Assembly (NCBI RefSeq): GCF_024347075.1
Contig: NZ_AP024900.1
Coordinates: forward strand, 1,984,001-2,048,000
Reading direction: 5' to 3'
DNA length: 64,000 nt
Source of the DNA: Vibrio rarus
GTDB lineage: Bacteria; Pseudomonadota; Gammaproteobacteria; Enterobacterales; Vibrionaceae
Within the stretch, counting starts at the first letter, position 1, and every line of letters begins with the position of its first letter. The translations under genes and the position numbers were made by a program. Positions 55,023 to 62,508 of the stretch are shown piece after piece. The notes beneath the pieces were generated by a model. It was not told the DNA's origin. It saw only the letters and a program-made list of their open reading frames with translations, and searched no databases.

Positions 55023-55532
55023 ATGGGTCTGTTTGACAAACTAAAAAAGCTGGTATCGGACGAAGGCAATACTGTTGGTTCAATTGAAATCATTTCACCG
55101 CTTTCAGGTGAGATCGTCAATATCGAAGATGTGCCAGATGTAGTTTTCGCTGAAAAGATCGTTGGTGACGGCATTGCTATCAAACCAACGGGCAATAAAA
55201 TTGTTGCTCCAGTAAATGGTACTATTGGTAAAATCTTTGAGACCAACCATGCGTTCTCTATCGAATCAACAGATGGCATTGAGCTATTTGTTCACTTCGG
55301 TATTGATACCGTTGAACTTAAAGGTGAAGGCTTTACTCGCATCGGTTCTGAAGGCCAAGAAGTGAAAGCTGGGGACACTATCATTGAGTTTGATCTTGCC
55401 TTCCTAGAGGAAAAAGCAAAATCTACCCTAACTCCAGTTGTCATCTCAAACATGGATGAAATCAAAGAGCTGAACAAGCTTTCTGGTGCCGTTACAGTAG
55501 GTGAAACACCGGTTCTACGTGTCACTAAGTAA
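55023..55532 (+). CDS. crr: glucose-specific EIIA (EIIA-Glc)
   Basis: 169 residues. The phospho-histidine is in [13 protein letters not shown], with a second conserved His in ETNHAFSI. It can donate phosphate to IIB domains lacking their own IIA, including NagE in this window, and controls adenylate cyclase and inducer exclusion. Confidence 0.97.
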   Translation: MGLFDKLKKLVSDEGNTVGSIEIISPLSGEIVNIEDVPDVVFAEKIVGDGIAIKPTGNKIVAPVNGTIGKIFETNHAFSIESTDGIELFVHFGIDTVELKGEGFTRIGSEGQEVKAGDTIIEFDLAFLEEKAKSTLTPVVISNMDEIKELNKLSGAVTVGETPVLRVTK

Positions 55533-55537
55533 TTGTT

Positions 55538-55698
55538 ATACTAATCACAGTCATTAAGTGGTCAGAAATAGCGCAGGAAAAACAGTTGAGAACAAGGCGC
55601 TATTTTTGATAAGTAGTTGTTCTACATTCAAAAATTGCAACGCCGCTATCAAGTGTTTTAACAAGCTAGATTGATCAGTTAATTGCTACGATTGATAT
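55538..55698 (+). repeat. hairpin intergenic repeat, copy C (diverged)
   Basis: About 161 bp beginning ATACTAATCAC only 5 bp after the crr stop and ending ATTGATAT. The core (GTGGTCAGAAATAGCGCAGGAAAAA, then a stem with ATTTTTGATAAG and CAAAAATTGCAACG) is recognisable, but it has more substitutions than the other copies. Confidence 0.72.
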
Positions 55699-55712
55699 TA
55701 TTAAATAACAAT

Positions 55713-55742
55713 AAAAAACGCAGTCATTGACTGCGTTTTTTT
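55713..55742. terminator. bidirectional terminator between crr and the peroxidase gene
   Basis: AAAAAACGCAGTC pairs with GACTGCGTTTTTT around ATT, with T or A runs on both sides. The peroxidase gene ends 3 bp away on the minus strand. Confidence 0.85.
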
Positions 55743-55744
55743 GT

Positions 55745-56653
55745 TTATAGCACGGTTAGTTGCTTTAACATACTACGACTTGGGGCAAAAAAGTAAGCAC
55801 CCGTGACCGCTTTTGTGTAATCAAGAAGGTGATCCGTTTGACCATCCACCTGCCCATACATGCTTTCCAGCATAGCGGTAAAATTGTGCAGCGTATTGCA
55901 ATAAGCAATAAATAACAGCCCATGCACACCCGACACTGTGCCATAAGGCAAGCTGTGACGAACTATGCTCAGTCCCTCACCTTGTTTGTCTTTAATATCA
56001 ACACGTCCCACATGAGACTGAGCCGGTACGTCATCAAGCTCAATGGAGTCCTGCTTAGTACGGCCTATTTTAAGTTCTTGCTGACGAACAGAAAGGGCAT
56101 TCCAAGCGGGAAGATCATGCTCAAAACGTTGCACCATTACATAGCTCCCCCCAGAGAATTTTCCCTCATCAAGTAAAGCCACGCTCGCTCGTTCGTCCCC
56201 TTCTGGGTTTTCAGTACCATCAACAAAATCAGTCATATCACGAGAGTCAAGGTAACGATAACCATAGGTTTCATCGACAATCGTCACATCTTCGCATACT
56301 ACTTGCATCAATTTACGTAGCAAAAAGAAATGCAAATCATGACGCAAAGAGTGGCAATGCAGTAATACATCGCTGCTAGTTGTCGGTGCTTGATGCTCCC
56401 CACACTCAAGTGCTGGGAATGGAATCAACTCGCTAGGCATCTCTTCTGCAATGCTTTGTTGCCAAAACGAGTGAGAGAAAGCCACACTGCTCGTTAGCTG
56501 TGCATCTGGTTGATTGGCATTGATTTCATCAACCCAGCTATCCACCTGTTGTAATGCATTCAGTACTTTATTCTGGTCCCCAGTGACTTTCATCAGAACA
56601 TATAAGGCAAATGGGCCTGGTTCTGGCACTATCGCTGCTTGAGCTTGAATCAT
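55745..56653 (-). CDS. DyP-type heme peroxidase (YfeX family)
   Basis: 302 residues. The DyP signature GxxDG appears as FVDGTENPEGD near residue 145, and the conserved IVRHSLPYGTVSG and GLLFIAYC regions form the heme pocket. There is no signal peptide, so it is cytosolic like YfeX. The start at 56653 has GGAG 6 nt upstream. It is followed upstream in the same direction by the DUF2919 gene, the same pairing as yfeX-yfeZ in E. coli. Confidence 0.9.
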   Translation of the reverse strand: MIQAQAAIVPEPGPFALYVLMKVTGDQNKVLNALQQVDSWVDEINANQPDAQLTSSVAFSHSFWQQSIAEEMPSELIPFPALECGEHQAPTTSSDVLLHCHSLRHDLHFFLLRKLMQVVCEDVTIVDETYGYRYLDSRDMTDFVDGTENPEGDERASVALLDEGKFSGGSYVMVQRFEHDLPAWNALSVRQQELKIGRTKQDSIELDDVPAQSHVGRVDIKDKQGEGLSIVRHSLPYGTVSGVHGLLFIAYCNTLHNFTAMLESMYGQVDGQTDHLLDYTKAVTGAYFFAPSRSMLKQLTVL

Positions 56654-56669
56654 ATTTACTCCGTTCACT

Positions 56670-57137
56670 CTATTTATCTGAAATACTTTTAAAACAATCT
56701 TTTACCCTTCGGCTATTGTATAGATATATCACAATCCAACTTAAGCCGACTACTGATAAGGATCCACCCCAACTAAAGCGCCCGTGCTGCAAAACGATAT
56801 AATGCAGCTCAAGGACAAGCTGTGCTACCGTGAGCAGAAGGGATACTGGACGTCCAACACCAATCACTTGGTTTAATCTGGGTCTGTTAGGGCTTCTGAG
56901 CTCTATTAACCACATCAATAGTAAACTGGGGACGCCCATCGCCATCATAATATACAGGCTTGTGGCATTGGGGTAGATCATCGCCAACGTATCACTGCCC
57001 TGATCTTTGGTCACCCCAGCTAATACAAATACGATCCAACCTCTGGCTAAGAACAACCAGCACAGCCAAAGCCACACTGGCGCTTTTAAATAACCATTTT
57101 TATCATATGCTTCAATTAAGTAACGCAAACTAACCAC
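56670..57137 (-). CDS. DUF2919 membrane protein (YfeZ-like)
   Basis: 155 residues with about four membrane segments. It matches the YfeZ type: YLKAPVWLWLCWLFLARGW at the start of the first span and PNATSLY in a loop. It lies 16 bp upstream of the DyP peroxidase gene on the same strand. The start appears to be GTG. Function unknown. Confidence 0.8.
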   Translation of the reverse strand: MVSLRYLIEAYDKNGYLKAPVWLWLCWLFLARGWIVFVLAGVTKDQGSDTLAMIYPNATSLYIMMAMGVPSLLLMWLIELRSPNRPRLNQVIGVGRPVSLLLTVAQLVLELHYIVLQHGRFSWGGSLSVVGLSWIVIYLYNSRRVKDCFKSISDK

Positions 57138-57205
57138 TTTCTATTGAGGAATTTTGTAAAGTTTAAAGGCATAATTAAGCCAAATACTTTATTCACTATT
57201 ATTTT

Positions 57206-57547
57206 ATGAAAAAGAACAATACGTCAATTTCATCAGAAACCCAACAGCAAGCGATGCAAGTTGCACGAGCGACCCAAAAACCTGGGCAAACAAAAGAGCA
57301 AACCCGCTTAATTGCCCTGGGCATCGAAAAAGGTATTGCTGAATATAAGAAGCGTCAGAAGCAAAAATCTCGAGAAGCCGACAAGTTGAAAAAGCGTGCC
57401 AGTAAGCAAAAACAAAGCGCTACAAAGCCTACGGCAGAAACTGTCACTTCCCCTATAGAAACGTCGTCTAACACACACTATTTACCTTGGGCTTTACTGT
57501 TGGTCAGTTGGATTGGTTTCATTGTTTACACGGTTCTTGTTGCTTAG
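57206..57547 (+). CDS. DUF2956 protein
   Basis: 113 residues. A Gln/Lys/Arg-rich N-terminal half (ATQKPGQTKEQTRLIALGIE, a DUF2956 hallmark) and one C-terminal membrane span (LPWALLLVSWIGFIVYTVLV) suggest a tail-anchored protein. Function unknown. Confidence 0.82.
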   Translation: MKKNNTSISSETQQQAMQVARATQKPGQTKEQTRLIALGIEKGIAEYKKRQKQKSREADKLKKRASKQKQSATKPTAETVTSPIETSSNTHYLPWALLLVSWIGFIVYTVLVA

Positions 57548-57554
57548 TAGAGCA

Positions 57555-57833
57555 TTAAGAAAGATGTGAGCGTAATTGGGTGGTATTTCCCGCTACCCAA
57601 TGTTCATCTAATGGTCCCCAATCGGACACACAATAATAACCGTCATTATGACGGCGTCCATCTTGAATAAAAGATAGAGATATACCAATACCGGGTAATG
57701 CCTTCAACACATCTTGAATGGTGCGTCGTGGCCATCCAGTATACTCCACCAAACGTGGAACATTCGGTCTATCTAGGCTTGCCACCAAATGAGCAAGATA
57801 CAAGCGCCGAGCAAAAACAGGATTCAATTCCAT
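57555..57833 (-). CDS. winged helix-turn-helix protein
   Basis: 92 residues. A helix-turn-helix is visible in PNVPRLVEYTGWPRRTIQDVLKALPG, followed by a probable wing (QDGRRHNDGYYCV). AGGAGGTATCA gives an excellent ribosome site. It is probably a small DNA-binding regulator with unknown targets; it lies next to the element insertion at yffB. Confidence 0.72.
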   Translation of the reverse strand: MELNPVFARRLYLAHLVASLDRPNVPRLVEYTGWPRRTIQDVLKALPGIGISLSFIQDGRRHNDGYYCVSDWGPLDEHWVAGNTTQLRSHLS

Positions 57834-58044
57834 TGATACCTCCTACAGCTGTTTTGCTCAATTATTGCCAATAACAACATTGGAGACTTGAGACGGATCA
57901 AACAACATTGACTCTTTTAGGGCCTGTAATCCGTTTTTTATTCAATTCGAGACATAGCCTACTTTTGTAAATTAGAGTTAGTGATACACCCCATCGAATT
58001 TGTTTGGTAGGATTCCTATATATTCCACTCACTAAGGACAGATA

Positions 58045-58077
58045 ATGAGCGTTATTATGTACGGTATCCCGAACTGC
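58045..58077 (+). repeat. left direct repeat (attL-like) of the yffB-inserted element
   Basis: The 33 bp from ATGAGCGTTATT to CCGAACTGC are identical to 62509-62541. They encode the first 11 codons of yffB, including the Asn-Cys of its active-site motif. The bases on both sides differ between copies, so the repeat is exactly 33 bp. Confidence 0.9.
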
Positions 58078-58089
58078 AAGACCTTTTAG
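58045..58089 (+). pseudogene. displaced 5' end of yffB
   Basis: The native start context (AAGGACAGATA then ATG) is kept here, but after the first 11 codons the frame runs into element sequence and stops: MSVIMYGIPNC then KTF and stop. The result is a 14-codon peptide. The intact yffB lies 4.4 kb downstream. This is the left junction of the insertion. Confidence 0.85.
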
Positions 58090-58124
58090 ACCCTTCCGTA
58101 TACTAAATCTAAACTTCACGTAAC

Positions 58125-58301
58125 TTATTGATTTTCAAGTGAGCGACATCTGACTCCCACATAAACCAGTGATCCAATGGTATAACCGCCAATAATCAAC
58201 CAGTCATACCAAAGAATCGGTTCATCAAATAGCCAAGCATACCCAATATACGCCCAACCAATAACTGTCCACAGTAATGGCGTTAATGCTGCACCTAACA
58301 T
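58125..58301 (-). CDS. small two-span membrane protein
   Basis: 58 residues with two membrane segments (LTPLLWTVIGWAYIGYAWLF and WYDWLIIGGYTIGSLVYVGV) and a basic C-terminus. AGAGG lies 9 nt before the ATG at 58301. It is downstream of the cargo operon terminator, near the left end of the element. No recognised family. Confidence 0.55.
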   Translation of the reverse strand: MLGAALTPLLWTVIGWAYIGYAWLFDEPILWYDWLIIGGYTIGSLVYVGVRCRSLENQ

Positions 58302-58365
58302 TTCCAAACCTCTTTTTTCTCAATCACAAGGGTCTACCCTGTGAAAATTCTTTTCCAAAAATAGA

Positions 58366-58400
58366 AAACGACCCTAAAGACATAGTCTTAAGAGCCGTTT
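58366..58400 (-). terminator. intrinsic terminator of the element's cargo operon
   Basis: AAACG (58366-58370) with CGTTT (58396-58400), and CT-A-AAGAC with GTCTT-A-AG inside, give a symmetrical hairpin. Read on the minus strand it is followed by TTCTATTTTTGG. It lies 16 bp past the coiled-coil gene. Confidence 0.65.
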
Positions 58401-58416
58401 CAATTTTGTCACTAGG

Positions 58417-59136
58417 CTATACCCGTTTGCCAACGTCTGATATTTGCTTAGCTTTACTTGCCTTCCGATATAGCTTATAGCCAATAAACAATGCACCTAC
58501 GATACCAACACGACCAAAGATTGGAATCAAACACACCGCAATAACAAGTGAAACGATCAGATATGTATTGGAGTTTTTATCATCAGCGGCTTTCTCAAAT
58601 GAAGTTTTCATATTGTATTTGGGGTCAATTACACGTTTGAGTTTTTCTTGACGTTCCAAATTAGCCGCAAGCTCTTCCTTCAAAATAGACACTTTATTTT
58701 CTATTGTCTCTAGAGCTTCGTTTGTTGGTTGTTTCAGTGTGCGCACGCTCGTATCTTGAGATGCATATTTTAGAGCCAACTTGTTCTTTTCTGACTGAAT
58801 TTCAATCAGTCTGACTTTGTTATCTAGTACTTCTCGATGAAGAGCACTTATAGCGCTATCGTCATCAGCTTCTTCATTGCAAGCAGGCTCTAAGTCCGTA
58901 ATAGCTTCATTCCTTGCGTTAAGCCTGCACTCCTCTTCCTTTAAACTATCCTGTGCAGAAACCAAGTTTTTAAGCTCGGTCTCATTAGTTTTTCGCTGCT
59001 TGTTATGGTCTTCTCTATGAGCTTTAGATTCATTGACCAGCTTATCAAGTTCTTTTCTAATAGCCTTCTCTTTGCTCTGAGCTTCTTGCAGTTCTGTTTT
59101 TAGTTCTAGTTCCACGATTACTTCCTCTTCTACCAT
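58417..59136 (-). CDS. coiled-coil protein with C-terminal membrane segment (unknown)
   Basis: 239 residues. Residues 1-165 are highly charged, with heptad-like Leu/Lys/Glu patterns (ELELKTELQEAQSKEKAIRK onward) that predict long coiled coil. A hydrophobic region near 195-222 (YLIVSLVIAVCLIPIFG, IVGALFIGYKLY) would anchor it, leaving a short basic tail. Its ATG overlaps the end of the glycine-zipper gene by 7 bp, so the two are probably coupled. I know no named family. Confidence 0.75.
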   Translation of the reverse strand: MVEEEVIVELELKTELQEAQSKEKAIRKELDKLVNESKAHREDHNKQRKTNETELKNLVSAQDSLKEEECRLNARNEAITDLEPACNEEADDDSAISALHREVLDNKVRLIEIQSEKNKLALKYASQDTSVRTLKQPTNEALETIENKVSILKEELAANLERQEKLKRVIDPKYNMKTSFEKAADDKNSNTYLIVSLVIAVCLIPIFGRVGIVGALFIGYKLYRKASKAKQISDVGKRV

Positions 59137-60083
59137 TTAGCCCAAAAAGCTGAAGCTTTTTGGGCTAAAGCTTTTGAGATATCTTGCGCTTCATCAAAAG
59201 TTTCTTTTGCATAGACTGCTGCATCGTTAGCTAGAGACTCGACTTCATCATTTCTGTTTTTCGATTTTTCATCATCTAGATCTGGACGAGCAATTTCTTC
59301 ACCTACGCTTTTTCCTATTATTTGCCCCGCAACGCCACCTACAGCAGCTCCGACAACGGTTCCAAAACCTGGAAAGACTGAACCCACAATAGCCCCAACT
59401 TTTGCTCCAGCAACTGCACCTGTCATCCCACCAGCTATTTTTCCAGCTTTCGCCATCCCTGTATCCAGAGAGCCATCGAGGTATCCATATTGCCAATAAT
59501 CTTCAACCTGAGTTTCAAACTGATTTTTTGCTTCAGTTATTAGAGTTAGATCACTAAGTGCATCTTCTGTAAAATTCTGGCTATCATCAATCAGTCCATC
59601 AATATAGAGGTATGCCAACTCAATAGCCGCATAAAGCTCTGAGGACTCAACTCCTCTGCTCATTAACTCATCTAGAGCACTGAGTACCACTGGTAACGCA
59701 CTAGTTCGGAGAACACTTCGTAATTGAAGAAACTCAGGCTTATCATCGATATCTTCTAATACTTCTCTCGCAGCAAACCTCAAAGGATTTGTTGTTAATC
59801 GAATTCCCGTCGAAATATTATTAACCAACTGAGCTGATTCAGATTTAGTTAGCATTTGTTGAAGTACAATTTCAGTAGCTTTTATTGCGTGAGGTGGGTA
59901 TAAGCTGAAAACTTCGGAGTGCACACCATAGTCATCGGCCAAATTTCGACAAATATACTCAATAACATCTAAATGTATTTTCGCTAGATTCCCATAGATT
60001 ATAGGGTCCTGCGATAACTCAAGTTTAGATACGCTAATCAAAAGTGTGTATGCACTACTGTGGAGCCTATCAGTCATTTTCAT
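59130..60083 (-). CDS. glycine-zipper membrane-type protein (unknown)
   Basis: 317 residues. The first 200 are helical, with no motif I recognise. Residues about 212-265 form a strong glycine-zipper stretch (GKIAGGMTGAVAGAKVGAIV then GFGTVVGAAVGGVAGQIIG) typical of membrane-inserting or pore-forming helices. A charged C-terminal helix ends AFWAKW. Its start overlaps the preceding stop as ATGA. Such zippers occur in toxins, colicin-like proteins and outer-membrane lipoproteins; there is no signal peptide here. Confidence 0.75.
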   Translation of the reverse strand: MKMTDRLHSSAYTLLISVSKLELSQDPIIYGNLAKIHLDVIEYICRNLADDYGVHSEVFSLYPPHAIKATEIVLQQMLTKSESAQLVNNISTGIRLTTNPLRFAAREVLEDIDDKPEFLQLRSVLRTSALPVVLSALDELMSRGVESSELYAAIELAYLYIDGLIDDSQNFTEDALSDLTLITEAKNQFETQVEDYWQYGYLDGSLDTGMAKAGKIAGGMTGAVAGAKVGAIVGSVFPGFGTVVGAAVGGVAGQIIGKSVGEEIARPDLDDEKSKNRNDEVESLANDAAVYAKETFDEAQDISKALAQKASAFWAKW

Positions 60084-60494
60084 GAGATAAAATCCACTAA
60101 ATCATCACTTAAGCTCAAAGCTCCACTCATAAAGTTCTGAGCTAACTCCATAGAATCTTCAGAGTCACCGATAATGCTTTTAACTAGAGTCCCATTTTCA
60201 AATACTGATGCACCCATCACATTTTCTTGTGCAAATGAGTGACCACCATCTACGCCATGAAAATGTGTATTCCCAAAAGCATCTTCGTTACTAAATCCTT
60301 TAAAACTTCCATCTTGATCGAAGTGGCTTGTACCAAAAGCACTATCAACGTCTCTCCCACCAAAAGAACCGTTAGCTTCAAAATAATTAGTACCTAAGTT
60401 AAATGGCGTTGGAGTTGACGACCCTATCAGTTGTCCCTCCTGACTAAAGAGACTCTGTGTTCCAAATGTGGTTGTTTTGTTTATAAATGACATT
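60080..60494 (-). CDS. short FG-repeat protein (unknown)
   Basis: 137 residues starting MSFINKTTTFGTQSLF. Five imperfect repeats of about 20-22 residues share the pattern FGxxxFxxxGxF: FGTQSLFSQEGQ, LGTNYFEANGSFGG, FGTSHFDQDGSFKG, FGNTHFHGVDGG and MGASVFENGT. They suggest stacked beta-hairpins. The ATG lies inside the last codons of the resolvase gene in another frame (14-bp overlap), so translation is likely coupled. No known family recognised. Confidence 0.72.
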
Positions 60495-61017
60495 TCGAAA
60501 TAATCCGATATACAGAAGAAAGACTTATATTCAACTTTTGAGCAACTTGTGCCTTGCTCATCCCACAAACTAGTAACTCACGCACTTGTGCTTGCTTAGC
60601 TCTAGTTGTCGGTTTACGCCCTTTCGATTTAGCCAGCGCAATACCTTCTGCCTGACGTTCAAGAAGGGTTTGCCGCTCAAATGTGGCGATAGCTCCAATT
60701 AGAGTCACCATAAGGCGACCCGTTGTGCTGGCGGTGTCTATCCCTAGATTTAACACCTGTAATGATACTTTCTTAACATCGAGTAATTCGACGACCTCAA
60801 GCAGATGCTTTGTGTTCGTTGCAAGCCTACATAGCTTTGTTATCTTGACTGTGTCACCTTCTCGGACGTACTCAAGCATACAATTCAGCTCTTCTCGTTC
60901 TGATTGTGCGCCCGACTTTTTCTCTTGAAAGACGATGTCACAGTCATTTAATGCGTTCAATTGATCCTCTAAACTCTGCCCTGTCGTGCTCACTCGTGCG
61001 TATCCAACGATTGCCAT
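60481..61017 (-). CDS. serine resolvase/invertase with altered active site
   Basis: 178 residues with a resolvase catalytic domain (GYARVSTTGQSLEDQL, catalytic Ser10) and a C-terminal helix-turn-helix (MSKAQVAQKLNISLSSVYRI). The usual LDRLARST segment reads LCRLATNT here: the first arginine is kept, but the second, equal to Arg71 of gamma-delta resolvase, is Thr. Activity is therefore doubtful. GGAGAA precedes the ATG. It begins the cargo operon and overlaps the FG-repeat gene. Confidence 0.88.
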   Translation of the reverse strand: MAIVGYARVSTTGQSLEDQLNALNDCDIVFQEKKSGAQSEREELNCMLEYVREGDTVKITKLCRLATNTKHLLEVVELLDVKKVSLQVLNLGIDTASTTGRLMVTLIGAIATFERQTLLERQAEGIALAKSKGRKPTTRAKQAQVRELLVCGMSKAQVAQKLNISLSSVYRIISKCHL

Positions 61018-61080
61018 AAATTCTCCAACGAAACAGTCTATGGTATGGCAACTCTTACAAATAGATTATTCCACAAACCT

Positions 61081-61110
61081 CATTTAAATTCATTTAAATT
61101 CATTTAAATT
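61081..61110. repeat. three tandem 10-bp repeats upstream of the resolvase
   Basis: CATTTAAATT occurs three times without interruption, directly upstream of the resolvase leader. Each unit contains the palindrome ATTTAAAT. It could be a binding array for a regulator, resolvase subsites or an iteron-like array. Confidence 0.85.
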
Positions 61111-61216
61111 ATTGATAAGACTCTGATTTCCTATTGACCAACTCACTTAATACAGCATGTACAAATTCGATAACTCTGGTAAGTAATAGTTCGATGATAA
61201 ATTGTTTGAATTTCAT
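61109..61216 (-). CDS. putative 35-residue peptide gene
   Basis: MKFKQFIIELLLTRVIEFV begins an amphipathic or hydrophobic helix, followed by a polar tail ending SESYQ. AAAGGGG lies 4 nt before the ATG, one of the strongest ribosome sites in the element. The stop touches the tandem repeats. Function unknown; a toxin-like or membrane-active peptide is possible. Confidence 0.5.
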   Translation of the reverse strand: MKFKQFIIELLLTRVIEFVHAVLSELVNRKSESYQ

Positions 61217-61244
61217 GGTAGCCCCTTTCGTTAGTTTGATTACA

Positions 61245-61269
61245 TAGCGAGAATTCTAATAACTCGCTA
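61245..61269 (-). other. hairpin between the HNH pseudogene and the small ORF
   Basis: TAGCGAG (61245-61251) pairs with CTCGCTA (61263-61269) across an 11-nt loop. There is no T-run on either side. It may be a weak terminator or an operator-like site. Confidence 0.35.
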
Positions 61270-61306
61270 CACATTTCTTATAACCCTTGAGCTAACAAAA
61301 ATTGAA

Positions 61307-61936
61307 TTATGAACATAACCCTAATTCTTGCGCTATATCGTAGCTATCAATGGCAGCATCGTTAGCCCTATCAAACAGGTAATCATCCATGTCATGTGCT
61401 TTTGGAGGGATGTCAAAGTTCCAGCGAATGAATCCGTACGGATGATGTGGCTCTTCAACCCAAGAGTGGAAATATTCTTCTTGATAACTTTGGTCTCGTT
61501 ACAGGGTTGCACGTTCAACGGTCGAAAATTTTCCTACCCATTTTCTGTCTTCTGCATCCCAAGCACGAAAATAATCTCGTACTCGTTTCATGCCAAACCA
61601 ATGCCTGTAGGAAGGTTGGTCATCTTTAGCTAGGTTGTTTTGGCGTGAACTACACACCCGAAGATTACCTCGGCGATTATTAAGCGTATCCTTGTCTACA
61701 TAATCGACTTCTTGGTCTCGCTCTGGACTCTCTATGAGCCTGTGGAGCAGTTTTCCGTCTTGAGAGCACCTAGCAACCCAATTACCATCATTAAGCTGCT
61801 GAGCGTAGAAGCTGCGCTCTGAGAGCAATTCAATATCGCAAAGATCAATCATGGCAATCTTTCGGTTTCCAAGACTGATTAATGCGACTAACTGCCATTC
61901 AAAATTGATTAACGACAAAGTCTGTTTTGTCACCAT
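61307..61936 (-). pseudogene. HNH-endonuclease-like gene with an in-frame stop
   Basis: The frame from 61936 shows the HNH-type stretch QEVDYVDKDTLNNRRGNLRV with CSSRQNN after it. It meets a TAA at 61499-61501 and then continues in the same frame for 63 coherent codons (RDQSYQEEYFHSWVEEPHHP to the stop at 61307). Removing that one stop joins two halves of one protein of about 180-209 residues. The normal DH of the HNH core is DY, so the catalytic histidine is also missing. A likely start is the ATG at 61852. Confidence 0.75.
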
Positions 61937-61942
61937 TCCAGC

Positions 61943-62476
61943 TCAACCAATCAGGCAAGGCAGCCTTGAGTTCTTGGCTTTAATGCCATTCAAAGCATCG
62001 AGGCGAGCTTTATTCCATACAGCGGAGGTTCTTTGAGACTTCATTTCTGACTCCTCATTAGCTCGACTCATGGTTACGATCGACATAATCAGTTTTGTCA
62101 TATCTAGTTCACCACGTTTGTAAACATGGTTATCTGACAAAGTTACGAGCGTAATCCCCCGATTCACAACTTGTAGCAACAAAGCCAAAGCATCTTCAAC
62201 AGCTTGTCGACTTAGTCGATCGAACGACTCAACGAGCAGGTAGCAATTTGAATCTATCTTTTGCTCATCAACAAGTCTAAGGAATGCACCTAAAGCACCC
62301 TCAGTTGCATTTGAACCACGAAATGCACTAGCGCCAAAGTCACTAATCGAAACATCTTGTAAATCCAAGCCGTTCTTATCGGCATATGAGCGAGCAAGCT
62401 CAGTTTGTCTACGAATAGAGTCACCGTCAGCTTGTCGGCTTGAGCTAAAACGAATGTAACTGTAAGCTGTATTCAT
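61943..62476 (-). pseudogene. large serine recombinase, truncated after the catalytic domain
   Basis: 177 residues with an intact catalytic core: YSYIRFSSSRQADGDSIRRQ at the N-terminus and ESFDRLSRQAVEDAL with both arginines. The sequence then reads KARLDALNGIKAKNSRLPC and stops. In a neighbouring frame, just before the stop, the DNA reads LPDWLSWNGDKTDFVVN, which fits the PxWLxW start of the recombinase domain, so a frameshift is likely. The remaining few hundred residues of a normal large serine recombinase are absent; the HNH gene follows instead. It is divergent from yffB at the right end. Confidence 0.78.
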
Positions 62477-62508
62477 ATGATAATTACCACTTAAATGGAT
62501 GTATTTAC

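Noticed and set aside
58124..58125. Element att repeat as a tRNA 3' end
   Set aside because: The 33-bp repeat is protein-coding (yffB codons 1-11), not tRNA sequence.
61081..61110. Tandem repeats as a CRISPR array
   Set aside because: Units are 10 bp with no spacers and no cas genes in the window.
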